Positions 47,297 to 55,993 of a stretch of DNA of 61,215 nt are shown one piece after another; within the stretch, counting starts at the first letter, position 1, and each line of letters opens with the position of its first letter. The DNA is taken from NCBI GenBank assembly GCA_009780185.1, contig WRAN01000017.1:1-61215 (forward strand), in the 5' to 3' direction. The stretch comes from Defluviitaleaceae bacterium (GTDB taxonomy: Bacteria > Bacillota > Clostridia > Lachnospirales > WQUN01). A model generated the notes under the pieces. It did no database searches. It worked only from the letters and a program-made list of their open reading frames with translations, and had not been told where the DNA came from. A program made the position numbers and the translations under genes.

Positions 47297-47662
47297 TTAC
47301 GGCGTTGGTGGTGTCGGGGTTGGGATTATGATATATGGCACCATGGATTTTGCTAAATCTGTAAGAAGGTCATAGTCATCTTCGGTTATTTCTTGGTTGA
47401 CCCAGGCAGGCGCTAATGGGTCTTCAAGGCCTGCGTTCCAATACCAAAAGCTTGAAGTGTCATCTACAAAGGCATAACAAGCTAATGATGCTGTAGGAAA
47501 TTCGTCTACCAGTGCTGCTTCGTCAACGAACTGGCCTTTGAATAACGCGACAATAGAAGGTAGCTGCCCTATTGGTATTTCGCCGTCTCCGTCAAGAGTA
47601 GGCAGACCGCCTGGTTGGCCGTAAAGAGATTTTAAATACTCCAGTGATACCGAACTTGCCAT
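47297..47662 (-). CDS. Hypothetical acidic protein, probable spore-surface partner of the collagen-like protein
   Basis: 121 residues from ATG 47662 with AAAAGGAG upstream (a GTG at 47671 is less well placed). It contains LPTLDGDGEIPIGQLPS, which resembles short linkers of phage-tail and collagen-like proteins. An aromatic segment YAFVDDTSSFWYWNAG looks like a small trimerising beta motif. It ends in PTPTPPTP. No signal peptide. It lies 35 nt downstream of the collagen-like gene, so the two form an operon. The link to spores or phage tails rests on the neighbour only. Confidence 0.65.
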   Translation of the reverse strand: MASSVSLEYLKSLYGQPGGLPTLDGDGEIPIGQLPSIVALFKGQFVDEAALVDEFPTASLACYAFVDDTSSFWYWNAGLEDPLAPAWVNQEITEDDYDLLTDLAKSMVPYIIIPTPTPPTP

Positions 47663-47697
47663 TTGATTCACTCCTTTTCACTTTGTGGTGCTAGTTA

Positions 47698-48213
47698 TCA
47701 AAAAAATTCTTTTGGATATATGATCCAGTGGATATTTGGGTGACGCTTATCTTCATCTGATAGCGCCATATAGTCATCATGTGTAGTGGGGGTTATTGAG
47801 AATCCTATGTCCCCTTTTGGACCTGTTGCTCCGGTTGGGCCGGTTACTCCATCAGCACCAACTGGGCCTGTTGGGCCTGGTGGCCCTCCTGTCGGCCCTG
47901 TCGGCCCTGTTGGGCCGCGCATTACTGGGGCAGAGACGGCTGTTTTAAGTTTTTCTACTAGTGTTTTCTGGGTATCTGTGGCTTGGGCTAGTAAGTCTTT
48001 TACGCTTTCGTTTACTTTAAGTACATCTTCAACGCTTGCCCCTGGGCCGGGTATTCCTTCCAGGGTTCCCAGAACGTACTGGATTTTTTCCCCTTCGGCG
48101 TTGATTATATGGCTTAAGCCAAACTCTTCCATGGCGATTGATAATAGTACATGATTAATGGCATCTTCTCGCGTTATGGGAGGGGGAAGGGATGGGATTA
48201 TGGGTAAAGACAT
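47698..48213 (-). CDS. Collagen-like protein, probable exosporium/spore-surface component
   Basis: 171 residues from ATG 48213. The N-terminal domain ([39 protein letters not shown]) is a helical region seen at the start of many Firmicutes collagen-like spore proteins. It is followed by GIPGPG, a helical spacer and a short G-x-y collagen stretch of about 13 triplets ([20 protein letters not shown]..., broken once by GGPP). A C-terminal beta segment ends [12 protein letters not shown]. Lack of a signal peptide fits mother-cell expression. Assignment to the exosporium is by family analogy. Confidence 0.78.
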   Translation of the reverse strand: MSLPIIPSLPPPITREDAINHVLLSIAMEEFGLSHIINAEGEKIQYVLGTLEGIPGPGASVEDVLKVNESVKDLLAQATDTQKTLVEKLKTAVSAPVMRGPTGPTGPTGGPPGPTGPVGADGVTGPTGATGPKGDIGFSITPTTHDDYMALSDEDKRHPNIHWIIYPKEFF

Positions 48214-48300
48214 ATGCCCCCGACCTTTCTTATATTTCAATAGCTTTATAATCAGGGTATGCCAACGGATTAGGATGTGTTAATCTATAGCTAACGACAT

Positions 48301-48402
48301 TAGACCTCTTTCGAAATCACGTTTTATGATTTCGAAAGTAGGTTTCATTATGAGTCTTTTGCTTCTTCTGAAATCACGCCTTTTGATTTCAGAAGAACTC
48401 TA
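48301..48402 (+). repeat. 102-bp double-hairpin repeat, copy C
   Basis: Same orientation as copy A and nearly identical. It lies between the divergent collagen-like and RraA-like genes, ending 39 nt before the latter's start, so it sits in or next to its promoter region. Confidence 0.85.
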
Positions 48403-48441
48403 TTGAGAAGCGTGATTACTCATTGAAGAGGAGGTTTACCT

Positions 48442-49143
48442 ATGAACCGACAAGAGATACTGGAAATGTACAAAGATTTTAGAGTAACAGATGTACGGGA
48501 CGGCCTGGATTGGTGCGGATATCATCACTATGGCACGGTACATCACAGTATTAAGCCACTATGGCGGACGCGGGCTATTGGCTTTGCCCGTACGGCTAGG
48601 TACTTGCCGTATGAAGGGCCGGTACCTCAAGTTACCGGGGATGAGTATACAAAGTGGGTAAGCTGGTATTATGGAAATGTATGTACAGATAAATGGGGCG
48701 AAGATATTATCCCCGGGGATTTTATATGTTTGGATATTTGTGGGCTAGATGTTGGGCTACTTGGGTCTTGCAATACTCTCGATTGTGTAAATAAAGGCGC
48801 TGTTGGGTTTTTGTTAAACGGTGGTGGTGTACGGGATACCGACGAGGTAATACTTCAAAAGATTCCTGTATTTACAAAGCATGTGTCCCAGCCGATGGAT
48901 CAAGCGCGGATACGGTATTATGAAAAAAACATCCCGATAGCCATAGGCGGAGTGGCAATTTATCCCGATGACCTGGTAGTAGCTGACGGCGACGGTGTAG
49001 TAGTAGTACCAAACAAACTAATCTACGACGTTTACAAATACGCATACCAAGAAATGAAAGGCGATAAAATCGCCCGGCGGGGCCTATACATCCAAGGTGG
49101 CCGCACGCCGGACGAAACAGTAGAAATATCTAACCTAAATTAA
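48442..49143 (+). CDS. RraA family protein (HMG/CHA aldolase-like)
   Basis: 233 residues, GAGGAGG before ATG. RraA-fold motifs are VTDVRDGLDW near the N-terminus, GAVGFLLNGGGVRDTDEV (the GGxxRD substrate and metal site) and VVADGDGVVVVPN near the C-terminus. Members are either 4-hydroxy-4-methyl-2-oxoglutarate-type aldolases or related enzymes; the RNase E inhibitor role is for proteobacteria and is unlikely here. It stands alone behind repeat copy C and ends in a strong terminator. Codon style changes to C/A-rich from about 48960. Confidence 0.85.
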   Translation: MNRQEILEMYKDFRVTDVRDGLDWCGYHHYGTVHHSIKPLWRTRAIGFARTARYLPYEGPVPQVTGDEYTKWVSWYYGNVCTDKWGEDIIPGDFICLDICGLDVGLLGSCNTLDCVNKGAVGFLLNGGGVRDTDEVILQKIPVFTKHVSQPMDQARIRYYEKNIPIAIGGVAIYPDDLVVADGDGVVVVPNKLIYDVYKYAYQEMKGDKIARRGLYIQGGRTPDETVEISNLN

Positions 49144-49150
49144 CCAACCC

Positions 49151-49226
49151 AGGAAAGGGCAACGCCCTTTCCTATTAAAGTTTTTGATTAAACTTTTTTC
49201 AAAAAGTTTACGGGGTTTGGGGCAGA
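49151..49226. terminator. Terminator plus composite hairpin repeat
   Basis: A perfect 10-bp stem with an AAC loop (49151-49160 with 49164-49173), then AAACTTTTT/AAAAAGTTT and TTGGGGC/GCCCCAA hairpins. The latter pieces match those at 20875-21032. The first hairpin terminates the RraA gene; the others serve the convergent deacetylase gene. Confidence 0.75.
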
Positions 49227-49237
49227 GCCCCAAGGTT

Positions 49238-50035
49238 TTAACGAGCCAACTGCCTTCCTGTGGAGTCAATGTCAAAATTTTCTGTGTATATCAACTGGGA
49301 TATGGGCACTAGCTCGTATCCCTTTTCTTTTAGGCCTTTGATTATCGTATCCAGCGTCTGGGGTGTGAATTTTGCGTCGTTGTGGAATAGGATTATTGAG
49401 CCGTTGCGTAGGTTTTTGTGGTTTAGTACGCGCTTTACTTCGTAGTCAATACCTTTTGCCATCCAGTCGTGGGAGTCTACATCCCATTGTATCGTGAAAT
49501 AGTTTAGTTCCTCGGCGGCGGTTATTACTGTGTTGTTGTATTCGCCGTAAGGGGGCCTGAATAGATTGGCTTCTATTCCTGTTACTTCTTTTATTTTATC
49601 GTGACAGCCTTGGATCTCCGCTTTATTTTGCTCTAGGTTAAGTTTAGCTCCATGGGCGTGCTTATTGCCGTGGTTGGCAATGTCGTGTCCGGCAGCGGCT
49701 ATTTTTTTTACTTCCTCTGGGTATTTATCTACCCATGTACCGCATAGGAAGAAAGTGGTGAGTACGTCGTTATCTTTTAGAATGGAAAGAAGTCGGTCTG
49801 TATCGTCTGCACCCCATGCCGCGTCGAAGGATATGCTTAGTTTTTTCTCTGGAGTTTCAACGCTGTAGATGGGGAGTTTTCGGCCTTCTTTTGTGCTTTT
49901 TGAGGCGAATAGGGACCTGAAGGCGGGTACGGTTTCGGTGTTTTGCTCTTTTGCGGGATTTGCTACCAAGAAAGCTAGGGTGGCGATTAGAATCGCGGCA
50001 TGAAAAACAATTCCCGATTTAAATATTTTTTTCAT
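49238..50035 (-). CDS. Polysaccharide deacetylase, PdaB-like sporulation protein
   Basis: 265 residues. An uncleaved N-terminal membrane anchor (about 10-27) is followed by a NodB-homology domain. ISFDAAWGADDT corresponds to the catalytic Asp motif, NHGNKHAH supplies the metal-binding histidines, and LFRPPYGEYN and SIILFHND are further motifs. The FDAAWG form of motif 1 is characteristic of PdaB/YlxY-type spore proteins, which act on peptidoglycan or cortex. It is near SpoIIE and the collagen-like gene, consistent with a sporulation role. It is oriented towards the RraA gene. Confidence 0.88.
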   Translation of the reverse strand: MKKIFKSGIVFHAAILIATLAFLVANPAKEQNTETVPAFRSLFASKSTKEGRKLPIYSVETPEKKLSISFDAAWGADDTDRLLSILKDNDVLTTFFLCGTWVDKYPEEVKKIAAAGHDIANHGNKHAHGAKLNLEQNKAEIQGCHDKIKEVTGIEANLFRPPYGEYNNTVITAAEELNYFTIQWDVDSHDWMAKGIDYEVKRVLNHKNLRNGSIILFHNDAKFTPQTLDTIIKGLKEKGYELVPISQLIYTENFDIDSTGRQLAR

Positions 50036-50061
50036 TTGAACTCATCCTTTCGTATTTTTGA

Positions 50062-50165
50062 TATAGCGAATTAATTCGAAATCAGTCCTGCCTGTCGCCG
50101 AAAACGCGTTGAAGCGTTCGCGATTTTCGGCTCGGTCAAGACTGTTTCTCATTTATTTCGCTATA
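50062..50165. repeat. Imperfect palindromic element P3
   Basis: TATAGCGAA (50062-50070) pairs with TTCGCTATA (50157-50165), CAGTC with GACTG, and GCCGAAAACGCG (50097-50108) with CGCGATTTTCGGC (50119-50131). It occupies the region between the divergent deacetylase and membrane-protein genes. Its ends resemble the shorter palindrome at 57512-57557. Confidence 0.7.
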
Positions 50166-50260
50166 GTATGTGGAGAATATGGACTGATTATGCTAATATA
50201 AAATGCAAAAAGATTAAATCCACTAAAGGGCGGAGCCCTCATTCAAATGGAGAGGTTTAT

Positions 50261-51100
50261 ATGTCTTGGATGTCTTTGCTTACAGGTTTTTCTACCGGGG
50301 GAAGCAGTGCGGCGGGAGAACAGACTAGCTTTCACAATGCCGAAATAAAAATAGAAAGACATGTCCTTAGGGTGCTTAACGGGGACTGTTTTATTCAAAT
50401 CGAAAATATTGCCCATGTAAGAAAGGGCGTGGTTTCTGTTACTACACGCCGCCCTGTTTTGATTATTCTGGGGACAGTGTTACTTGCTGTTGTAATTTTC
50501 ATGTTGGGAAACATGGTTTTTTCTATCAATGTGGCAGCGGTTGGAGCTGTAGTTGCTATTGCCATTGGCAGTATCGCTACTATTAAAATGACAGTGAGCA
50601 CTAATCATCATGGGCTTCTTGTGGGGCTTAATTCCAGTGTGACATACTCATTTATTTCCAATAAGGACCAGGTTGTGGATGAGGCGTTTAAGTTTTTGAA
50701 ACAGGTGATTAATCAAGAAGCTTATTCCGGAGCTATGGTTTTTAGTTTTGGGCATAAGCGAGATGTAAGGGAATTTGGGGATAGTCAGCCGCGACAACAG
50801 CCGGCCCTCCCTTCAGCTAGCCGGAGTGATTTTGACTCAAAGAAATTTGTGGACGAATTATTGAGGACAATTGACGAGATACACTATTCCGACGAGCTGG
50901 GAGATCAGCAAAAGCATTTACTTATTGGGATTATGATGGAGGCAAAAAGCGGGATCGAGAATAATAATCATAGAGAAATGGATCAGAGCCGGGTGCGGTT
51001 TAGGGATTTTGCTTACAAAACTAAAGCCACCTGGCCCAGACTTATGGAGTCACTTTCTTCCCGGCATAACTTGGTGAAGTTTTTTAGCACCAATAGTTAA
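50261..51100 (+). CDS. Membrane protein of unknown function (DUF6232-like N-terminus)
   Basis: 279 residues from ATG 50261, set by GGAGAGG; the frame is open further upstream without a ribosome site. The layout is a short N-terminal region, a strand-rich segment (IKIERHVLRVLNGDCFIQIENIAHVRKG), two membrane helices (about 70-120), and a segment TNHHGLLVGLNSSVTYSFISNKDQVVDEAFKFL. This resembles DUF6232-type proteins that display a small cytoplasmic beta domain. A helical C-terminus (about 215-279) follows. No catalytic motif is visible. It is preceded by palindrome P3 and followed by a terminator. Function unknown. Confidence 0.6.
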   Translation: MSWMSLLTGFSTGGSSAAGEQTSFHNAEIKIERHVLRVLNGDCFIQIENIAHVRKGVVSVTTRRPVLIILGTVLLAVVIFMLGNMVFSINVAAVGAVVAIAIGSIATIKMTVSTNHHGLLVGLNSSVTYSFISNKDQVVDEAFKFLKQVINQEAYSGAMVFSFGHKRDVREFGDSQPRQQPALPSASRSDFDSKKFVDELLRTIDEIHYSDELGDQQKHLLIGIMMEAKSGIENNNHREMDQSRVRFRDFAYKTKATWPRLMESLSSRHNLVKFFSTNS

Positions 51101-51164
51101 TACGGACTCCAAATAAATTTAAAAACGTACAAAACACCCAATATCCATATATCACCATATGACA

Positions 51165-51190
51165 AAACCCGCCTACTCGGCGGGTTTATT
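51165..51190 (+). terminator. Rho-independent terminator
   Basis: A 9-bp stem (51165-51173 with 51179-51187) and a TACTC loop, followed by T-rich sequence. Confidence 0.85.
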
Positions 51191-51254
51191 ATATCTAAGG
51201 GGGTTGAGGGGCGTGCATAGTGCGCCCCTTTTAAGCCGACTTTATGGACAAGTT

Positions 51255-51367
51255 ATACCGATTCCAAATTAAAACCTGTCTGACAGAGCGGCGGCTTGAA
51301 ACGCGAAACAAGCGTTTCAAGTGGTTTTGCCGCGATAGGCAGATAGGATTTTAATTGGAATCGGTAT
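51255..51367. repeat. Imperfect palindromic element P4 upstream of spoIIE
   Basis: The outer arms 51255-51274 and 51349-51367 are complementary apart from one bulge. CCTGTCTG pairs with CAGATAGG, GCGGC with GCCGC, and an apical CTTGAAACGC/GCGTTTCAAG hairpin (51295-51304 with 51312-51321) closes it. It ends 20 nt before the spoIIE start, so it must overlap the spoIIE promoter or leader. Confidence 0.8.
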
Positions 51368-51387
51368 TATAAGATTGGGTGATTGTG

Positions 51388-53781
51388 ATGAATTTAATAT
51401 CTCTAAAAAAGCAGACTTCTAAGGCATTTATATCGAAGCGGGATATCGCCACTGTACTGGTGGGAGCATTTGGGTTTTTTATTGGGCGCGGGGTGGTGTT
51501 TACTTTTATTAACCCGTTGGCGCTACCGTTTCTTGCTGTATTTATGGGGACGGGCGGGGCTTTTTACTGGACGGCATTGTTTCTGGGGTTGGGGCTGGCT
51601 ACTCGTTTTGGAGAGCTATTGACTCTTAGGTATATGTTAGCTATCGGATTAATGTGTACTTATTATTTTTTTGGAACAAAAATGGCACGGAAGGTTGTAG
51701 ATAGTAGTCAGCGCATGGCTGTTGGGTGGCTTAGGCTACCATTTGTGGCTGGTGCAACTGCTGTATGTATGCTGATTTCTGGGCTTTTGTTTGCGTTCTT
51801 ATATGAGACAAGCCCCTTTATTTTGATGGTTGCTGTGCTGGAGACAATAGTGGCCGGTACGCTTACCCTTATTGTAAAGCGAGCGCATACAATTTTAACC
51901 GCACGGCGGCGGCGTTCTAATTTGCTTTCCGGTGAGGATATTATAGCTCTTACTATCGTTCTTGCCGGGGTGATTGCCGGGGCCAGTGATATCTATGTAG
52001 GGGCAATGCCACTTAGGTTTTTCTTTTGCATTTATGTGCTATGTATTGTGGCATACAAGGGCGGGCCTTCAATGGCAGCCGCTGCGGGGCTTATGCTTGG
52101 GCTTTTTTTGCATCTTGCGGGGCATTGGGATACGGGGCTTGGGGTGGTTTTGGGCCTTGCCGGCATGGGAGGGGGCTTTTGTAAACGCTGGGGGCGGCCT
52201 GCCGTTATTGCTGGGGTTGTGACTCTTGGAAGCGGGGCGCTTGCTTTGATTGCGCCCTCTATGTTGGCGTTTTCTTTGGTATATGCCAGTATTGCCGCTG
52301 GGCTTTGCTTTATGCTTACGCCGCAGTCATTTTATTTTAATGTGGCATCGGCTATTACCCCGGTTTTAGATTCTGCCGATGATTATATGGACAAGATAAA
52401 GGAAGAGACAACCAGGCGGCTGGATAAATTTTCAGATGCTTTTGGGAAACTTGCTTCAACTTTTAGTGGACTGTCTAAACCTAAACATTCTCTTAATAAG
52501 CATGATATATCTTTACTTATAGATGATTTAGCCACCAAAGCTTGCAGTGGTTGCCCCAACTATGACCGCTGTTGGGAGGATGATTTATATCTTACTCATC
52601 AATATGTATTCACATTGCTTAATGCTTGTGCACAAAAGGGTAGCGCTAGTTTTGATGATTGGGACAAAGGCTTTCTAAAGTCATGTAAAGACCCTGAGGG
52701 CCTTGTCAGGGAGCTTAACGGAATATTTACACTGTATAAAAATAATCTCAGATGGCATAACCGGATTGCCGAGAGTAGGGAGCTTGTAAGTCAGCAGCTT
52801 CAAGGGGTGGCTGGGATTGTAAAAGGATTATCAGAGGAGATTGATATATCACTTAGATTCCATGAGGGCTTGGAAGAGGAGATGATCCTCGCCCTTTTGA
52901 AGCAAAAAATCGAAGTCAACAGCGTGATTGTATTGGAGAATAAGGCCGGGAGATACCGGGTAACGGTGAACCATAAGCCATGCAGCCACGCAAAAGCATG
53001 TGTTAATGAAATCCGGCCGGTGCTTAGCACAGTACTAAAACGGCGTATGCGCTTGGAAGAAAAAGACTGCGATATCCGAAAAGGGGTATGCAGCGCCAGG
53101 TTTATAGAAGATCAAAAACTGCGTATTACTACAGGGGTAGCACATCGGGCCAAGACCTCTAAAGGGTCAGGGGACAGCTATTCCTTTATGGAACTTACCG
53201 ACGGTTCATGCCTGATGGTGCTAAGTGACGGCATGGGGTCTGGGGAACGGGCACGTAGAGAGAGCGCCGCTACTGTGGACTTATTGGAAGATTTCATAGA
53301 GAGTGGTTTTGACAAGGATTTGGCTGTACGGATGATTAACTCTGTACTGGTATTAAAAAGCAGCGAAGAGTCTTTTTCTACACTGGATATATGTAGTGTG
53401 GATTTATATACAGGTAATGCGGAGTTTATAAAGATAGGAGCGGCGGCTACTTTTATATTAAGAGATGGCAAGGTAAGGATAATCAGGTCTTCATCGTTGC
53501 CTATTGGTATGCTTAACGATGTGGATTTGGAAGTGCATGAAGGGCAGCTACATCATGACGACATGGTTGTAATGGTCACTGATGGGGTTACTGAGGCTGT
53601 GGCTGAAGGGGCAGGGGTTGTGGCTACCGGGGAAGAGTGGCTTACTTCCACTATTAAGCAAAGCCGGATGAGTAACCCTCAAGACTTGGCTGATTATGTG
53701 CTAGATGAAGCCGAGAGGCTTGTGGGATTGCCTAAAGATGATATGACGGTGCTTGTTGCGCGGGTTTGGGATAAGGGATAG
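51388..53781 (+). CDS. spoIIE: Stage II sporulation protein E, PP2C phosphatase
   Basis: 797 residues from ATG 51388 (GTG 51379 is possible). The N-terminal third has about ten membrane helices. The middle (about 320-560) is a soluble regulatory region with the Cys motif CSGCPNYDRCWEDD. The C-terminal PP2C-type domain (about 580-797) has SGDSYSFMEL, VLSDGMGSGERARRES, STLDICSVDLYTG and PKDDMTVLVARVW, including the metal-binding aspartates. It dephosphorylates SpoIIAA to activate sigma-F in the forespore and helps place the polar septum. Its presence is the best evidence for a sporulating host. Palindrome P4 precedes it. Confidence 0.95.
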   Translation: MNLISLKKQTSKAFISKRDIATVLVGAFGFFIGRGVVFTFINPLALPFLAVFMGTGGAFYWTALFLGLGLATRFGELLTLRYMLAIGLMCTYYFFGTKMARKVVDSSQRMAVGWLRLPFVAGATAVCMLISGLLFAFLYETSPFILMVAVLETIVAGTLTLIVKRAHTILTARRRRSNLLSGEDIIALTIVLAGVIAGASDIYVGAMPLRFFFCIYVLCIVAYKGGPSMAAAAGLMLGLFLHLAGHWDTGLGVVLGLAGMGGGFCKRWGRPAVIAGVVTLGSGALALIAPSMLAFSLVYASIAAGLCFMLTPQSFYFNVASAITPVLDSADDYMDKIKEETTRRLDKFSDAFGKLASTFSGLSKPKHSLNKHDISLLIDDLATKACSGCPNYDRCWEDDLYLTHQYVFTLLNACAQKGSASFDDWDKGFLKSCKDPEGLVRELNGIFTLYKNNLRWHNRIAESRELVSQQLQGVAGIVKGLSEEIDISLRFHEGLEEEMILALLKQKIEVNSVIVLENKAGRYRVTVNHKPCSHAKACVNEIRPVLSTVLKRRMRLEEKDCDIRKGVCSARFIEDQKLRITTGVAHRAKTSKGSGDSYSFMELTDGSCLMVLSDGMGSGERARRESAATVDLLEDFIESGFDKDLAVRMINSVLVLKSSEESFSTLDICSVDLYTGNAEFIKIGAAATFILRDGKVRIIRSSSLPIGMLNDVDLEVHEGQLHHDDMVVMVTDGVTEAVAEGAGVVATGEEWLTSTIKQSRMSNPQDLADYVLDEAERLVGLPKDDMTVLVARVWDKG

Positions 53782-53804
53782 AATCAGGGTAAAGGAGGTG
53801 TATT

Positions 53805-54890
53805 ATGATAACTAAAATTGGATTATATGGTAGCGGATGGCGAGCAGAATATTTTTTACGTGTTGCCCAGGCTTTACCTCAGCGTTTTAAAATTATTGGG
53901 GTTGTAACCAGGAATGATGAAAGAGCCGCGCGGTATACTGCGGAGTTTGGCGTTAGTTGCTTTAAGAAAGCTGAAGATTTAATTGAAGCTAGTAAGCCAG
54001 ATTTCTTTGTTGTAAGTGTAACCGCCTCCAAGGCACCTGATATTGCGTTAGGGCTTATGGAATATGGCTTCCCTGTGCTTTTGGAAACCCCTGCCGCGGT
54101 GGACTATGAGACTCTGCTTCGTTTTAATTCATCTATCCCCAAGGGTGGGAAGATCCAGATTGCAGAGCAGTATCCATTTCATCCAATGCACGCGGCACGG
54201 CTAAAATATATTTCCCGGGGCATAATCGGTACGCCACGCCATGTTCAAATGTCCTTTACCCATGCCTATCACGCGATGGCACTAATACGCAAGTTCCTTG
54301 GTATTGGGTTTGAAAATGCCAATATAACCGCAAAAGCATTTACCGTGCCGGTTGTGGCAGGGTATACCCGTGATGGGGAGCCTGCGGAGGAAAAAATTGT
54401 AGATAAAACCCAGACTGTGGCAGTACTTGATTTTGACCGAGTTGGTAAAACTGCCTTGTTAAACCATGAGGTAGACCAGCATCGGTCATGGGTGCGCTCT
54501 CCCATCATCCAGATTAAAGGAGAACGCGGAGAGATTTTTAATAATAAGATTAAATATTTGAAGGATTATAAGACTCCGATAGAAACAGACTTTGTGCGTA
54601 AAGACATGGGGCGGGACGAAAATTTTGAAGGGTATGACCTTAAAGGTGTATTTGCCGCGGATGAGTGGGTTTATCGCAATCCCTATGCAGGCTCGCGGCT
54701 TATAGATGACGAAATTGCTGTTGCGGCATGTCTTGATGCTATGGCTGAATATATAAAAGGCGGGGCAAGTTTTTACGGTTTGGCAGAGGCTTCCCAGGAT
54801 GCTTATCTTGGGTTGATGGTTAATGAGGCTTTAAAGAAAGAAAACGTGGTAAGTACTCAGTTGCAAGATTGGTATAATGTGGAGGTATAA
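53805..54890 (+). CDS. Gfo/Idh/MocA family oxidoreductase
   Basis: 361 residues, AAAGGAGGTG before ATG. N-terminal Rossmann domain: KIGLYGSGWRAEYFLRVA, VVTRNDERA and the EKP-like position in VLLETPAAVD, where Glu is kept and Lys is replaced by Thr. IAEQYPFHPMHAARL and SFTHAYHAMALIRKFLG carry the active-site-type histidines of the C-terminal domain. NAD(P)-dependent oxidation of a sugar or inositol-like substrate is expected, but the loss of the canonical EKP lysine makes ordinary activity uncertain. It is 23 nt after spoIIE, yet a functional link is not evident. Confidence 0.85.
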   Translation: MITKIGLYGSGWRAEYFLRVAQALPQRFKIIGVVTRNDERAARYTAEFGVSCFKKAEDLIEASKPDFFVVSVTASKAPDIALGLMEYGFPVLLETPAAVDYETLLRFNSSIPKGGKIQIAEQYPFHPMHAARLKYISRGIIGTPRHVQMSFTHAYHAMALIRKFLGIGFENANITAKAFTVPVVAGYTRDGEPAEEKIVDKTQTVAVLDFDRVGKTALLNHEVDQHRSWVRSPIIQIKGERGEIFNNKIKYLKDYKTPIETDFVRKDMGRDENFEGYDLKGVFAADEWVYRNPYAGSRLIDDEIAVAACLDAMAEYIKGGASFYGLAEASQDAYLGLMVNEALKKENVVSTQLQDWYNVEV

Positions 54891-54896
54891 ATTTTC

Positions 54897-54925
54897 TTGA
54901 CACAGGAGCGAGTCGTGTATATAAT
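54897..54925 (+). promoter_or_regulatory. Consensus promoter of tRNA-Asp
   Basis: TTGACA (54897-54902), 17-nt spacer, TATAAT (54920-54925): a perfect sigma-A promoter 10 nt before the tRNA. Confidence 0.95.
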
Positions 54926-54935
54926 TGCTCGCGTT

Positions 54936-55009
<74 letters not shown>

Positions 55010-55028
55010 CTCTACGATTTATCTAAAG

Positions 55029-55059
55029 AAGGACATAGCAAATAGCTGTGTCCTTTTTT
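55029..55059 (+). terminator. Terminator of tRNA-Asp
   Basis: An 11-bp stem with one G-T pair (55029-55039 with 55045-55055), AAATA loop, then a T run. Confidence 0.92.
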
Positions 55060-55105
55060 GGTTTTGATGATTTGGTGAAAACCGGAAAAGTAACACAAGT
55101 ATGGG

Positions 55106-55993
55106 TTAAGACAGTGTAAGCTGTGGGTTTTCGTATCTGGCTTTGTAATAGTGGATTATAGCCTTCATATCACTTATTAGGCCAAGGCGCTCACATTCTT
55201 GGTTGAAGACATCCCATAGCTTTTTTCGGCGTGGTGATAGGTTTGTATAGCGGATGCCGAAGTTTTTCTGGTATTTTTCTTTTATTCCTGGGGCAATTTG
55301 GTCTAGGTGATGATAATAGATTTCTCGGCTGCCTTGGCGTAAGGTCATACCCATATAGGTGTAGACGAAATATGCCCCGGCTTCTTTTGCCTGGTTTAGG
55401 ATGCCACGGATGTTTTCTTCCGTGTCGTTGATATACGGAAGTAGGGGAAGTATCAACACGCCGCAAGGTATGCCTTGGGCTGTGAGGGTCTTAATAGCTT
55501 TGAAACGCGCGGATGATGGAGCCACTTGCGGCTCTATTTTTTTGCATAAATCATCATCGGCTGTCGTGATTGTAAATTTTACTAGCACGGGAGAATGGGA
55601 CATTATATCCCTCAAGATGTCTGCGTCCCGGGTAATCAAATCAGATTTGGTTATCGGAGAGACTCCGAAGCTAAAGGCGTTAATTAACTCCAGCGAGTTG
55701 CGGGTTAGAAGCTCGGTTTTTTCGGCTGGGTTGTATGGGTCAGACATTGAGCCTGTGCCTATTACTCCGGTTTTAATCTTGCGGCGTAGATCGTTGCGGA
55801 CTATCTCCAGGGCGTTTTCTTTCATTTTTACTGTTTCGAAATCAGGGTTTTTGAAGCAGTCTGAGCGGCTGTCGCAGTAGATACAGCCATGGGGGCAGCC
55901 TCGATAGATGTTCATATTATAATCAAGCCCGAACCAATGGTCCGGGCTTTGATTTTTTTGGATTATAGTTTTGGCTGGGATGGTTGGAATCAT
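55106..55993 (-). CDS. SPL-like radical SAM protein
   Basis: 295 residues. The cluster motif RGCPHGCIYCDSRSDC (C33, C37, C40; CX3CX2C) with NIYRGC before it, GTGSMSDPYNPAEK and FTITTADDDL match the spore photoproduct lyase-like radical SAM group (Rv2578c-type). These are mostly of unknown substrate and differ from true SplB. It overlaps uraA by 4 nt (ATGA on the minus strand), so the two are translationally coupled, which suggests a nucleobase-related role. That link is inference. Confidence 0.88.
   Translation of the reverse strand: MIPTIPAKTIIQKNQSPDHWFGLDYNMNIYRGCPHGCIYCDSRSDCFKNPDFETVKMKENALEIVRNDLRRKIKTGVIGTGSMSDPYNPAEKTELLTRNSLELINAFSFGVSPITKSDLITRDADILRDIMSHSPVLVKFTITTADDDLCKKIEPQVAPSSARFKAIKTLTAQGIPCGVLILPLLPYINDTEENIRGILNQAKEAGAYFVYTYMGMTLRQGSREIYYHHLDQIAPGIKEKYQKNFGIRYTNLSPRRKKLWDVFNQECERLGLISDMKAIIHYYKARYENPQLTLS

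Noticed and set aside
48442..49143. RNase E inhibitor RraA
   Set aside because: The fold matches, but Clostridia use other RNase systems and the aldolase-type motifs are present, so the name is kept at family level.
55106..55993. True spore photoproduct lyase (splB)
   Set aside because: The length and CX3CX2C context fit the SPL-like Rv2578c group better, and it is coupled to uraA rather than to sporulation genes.
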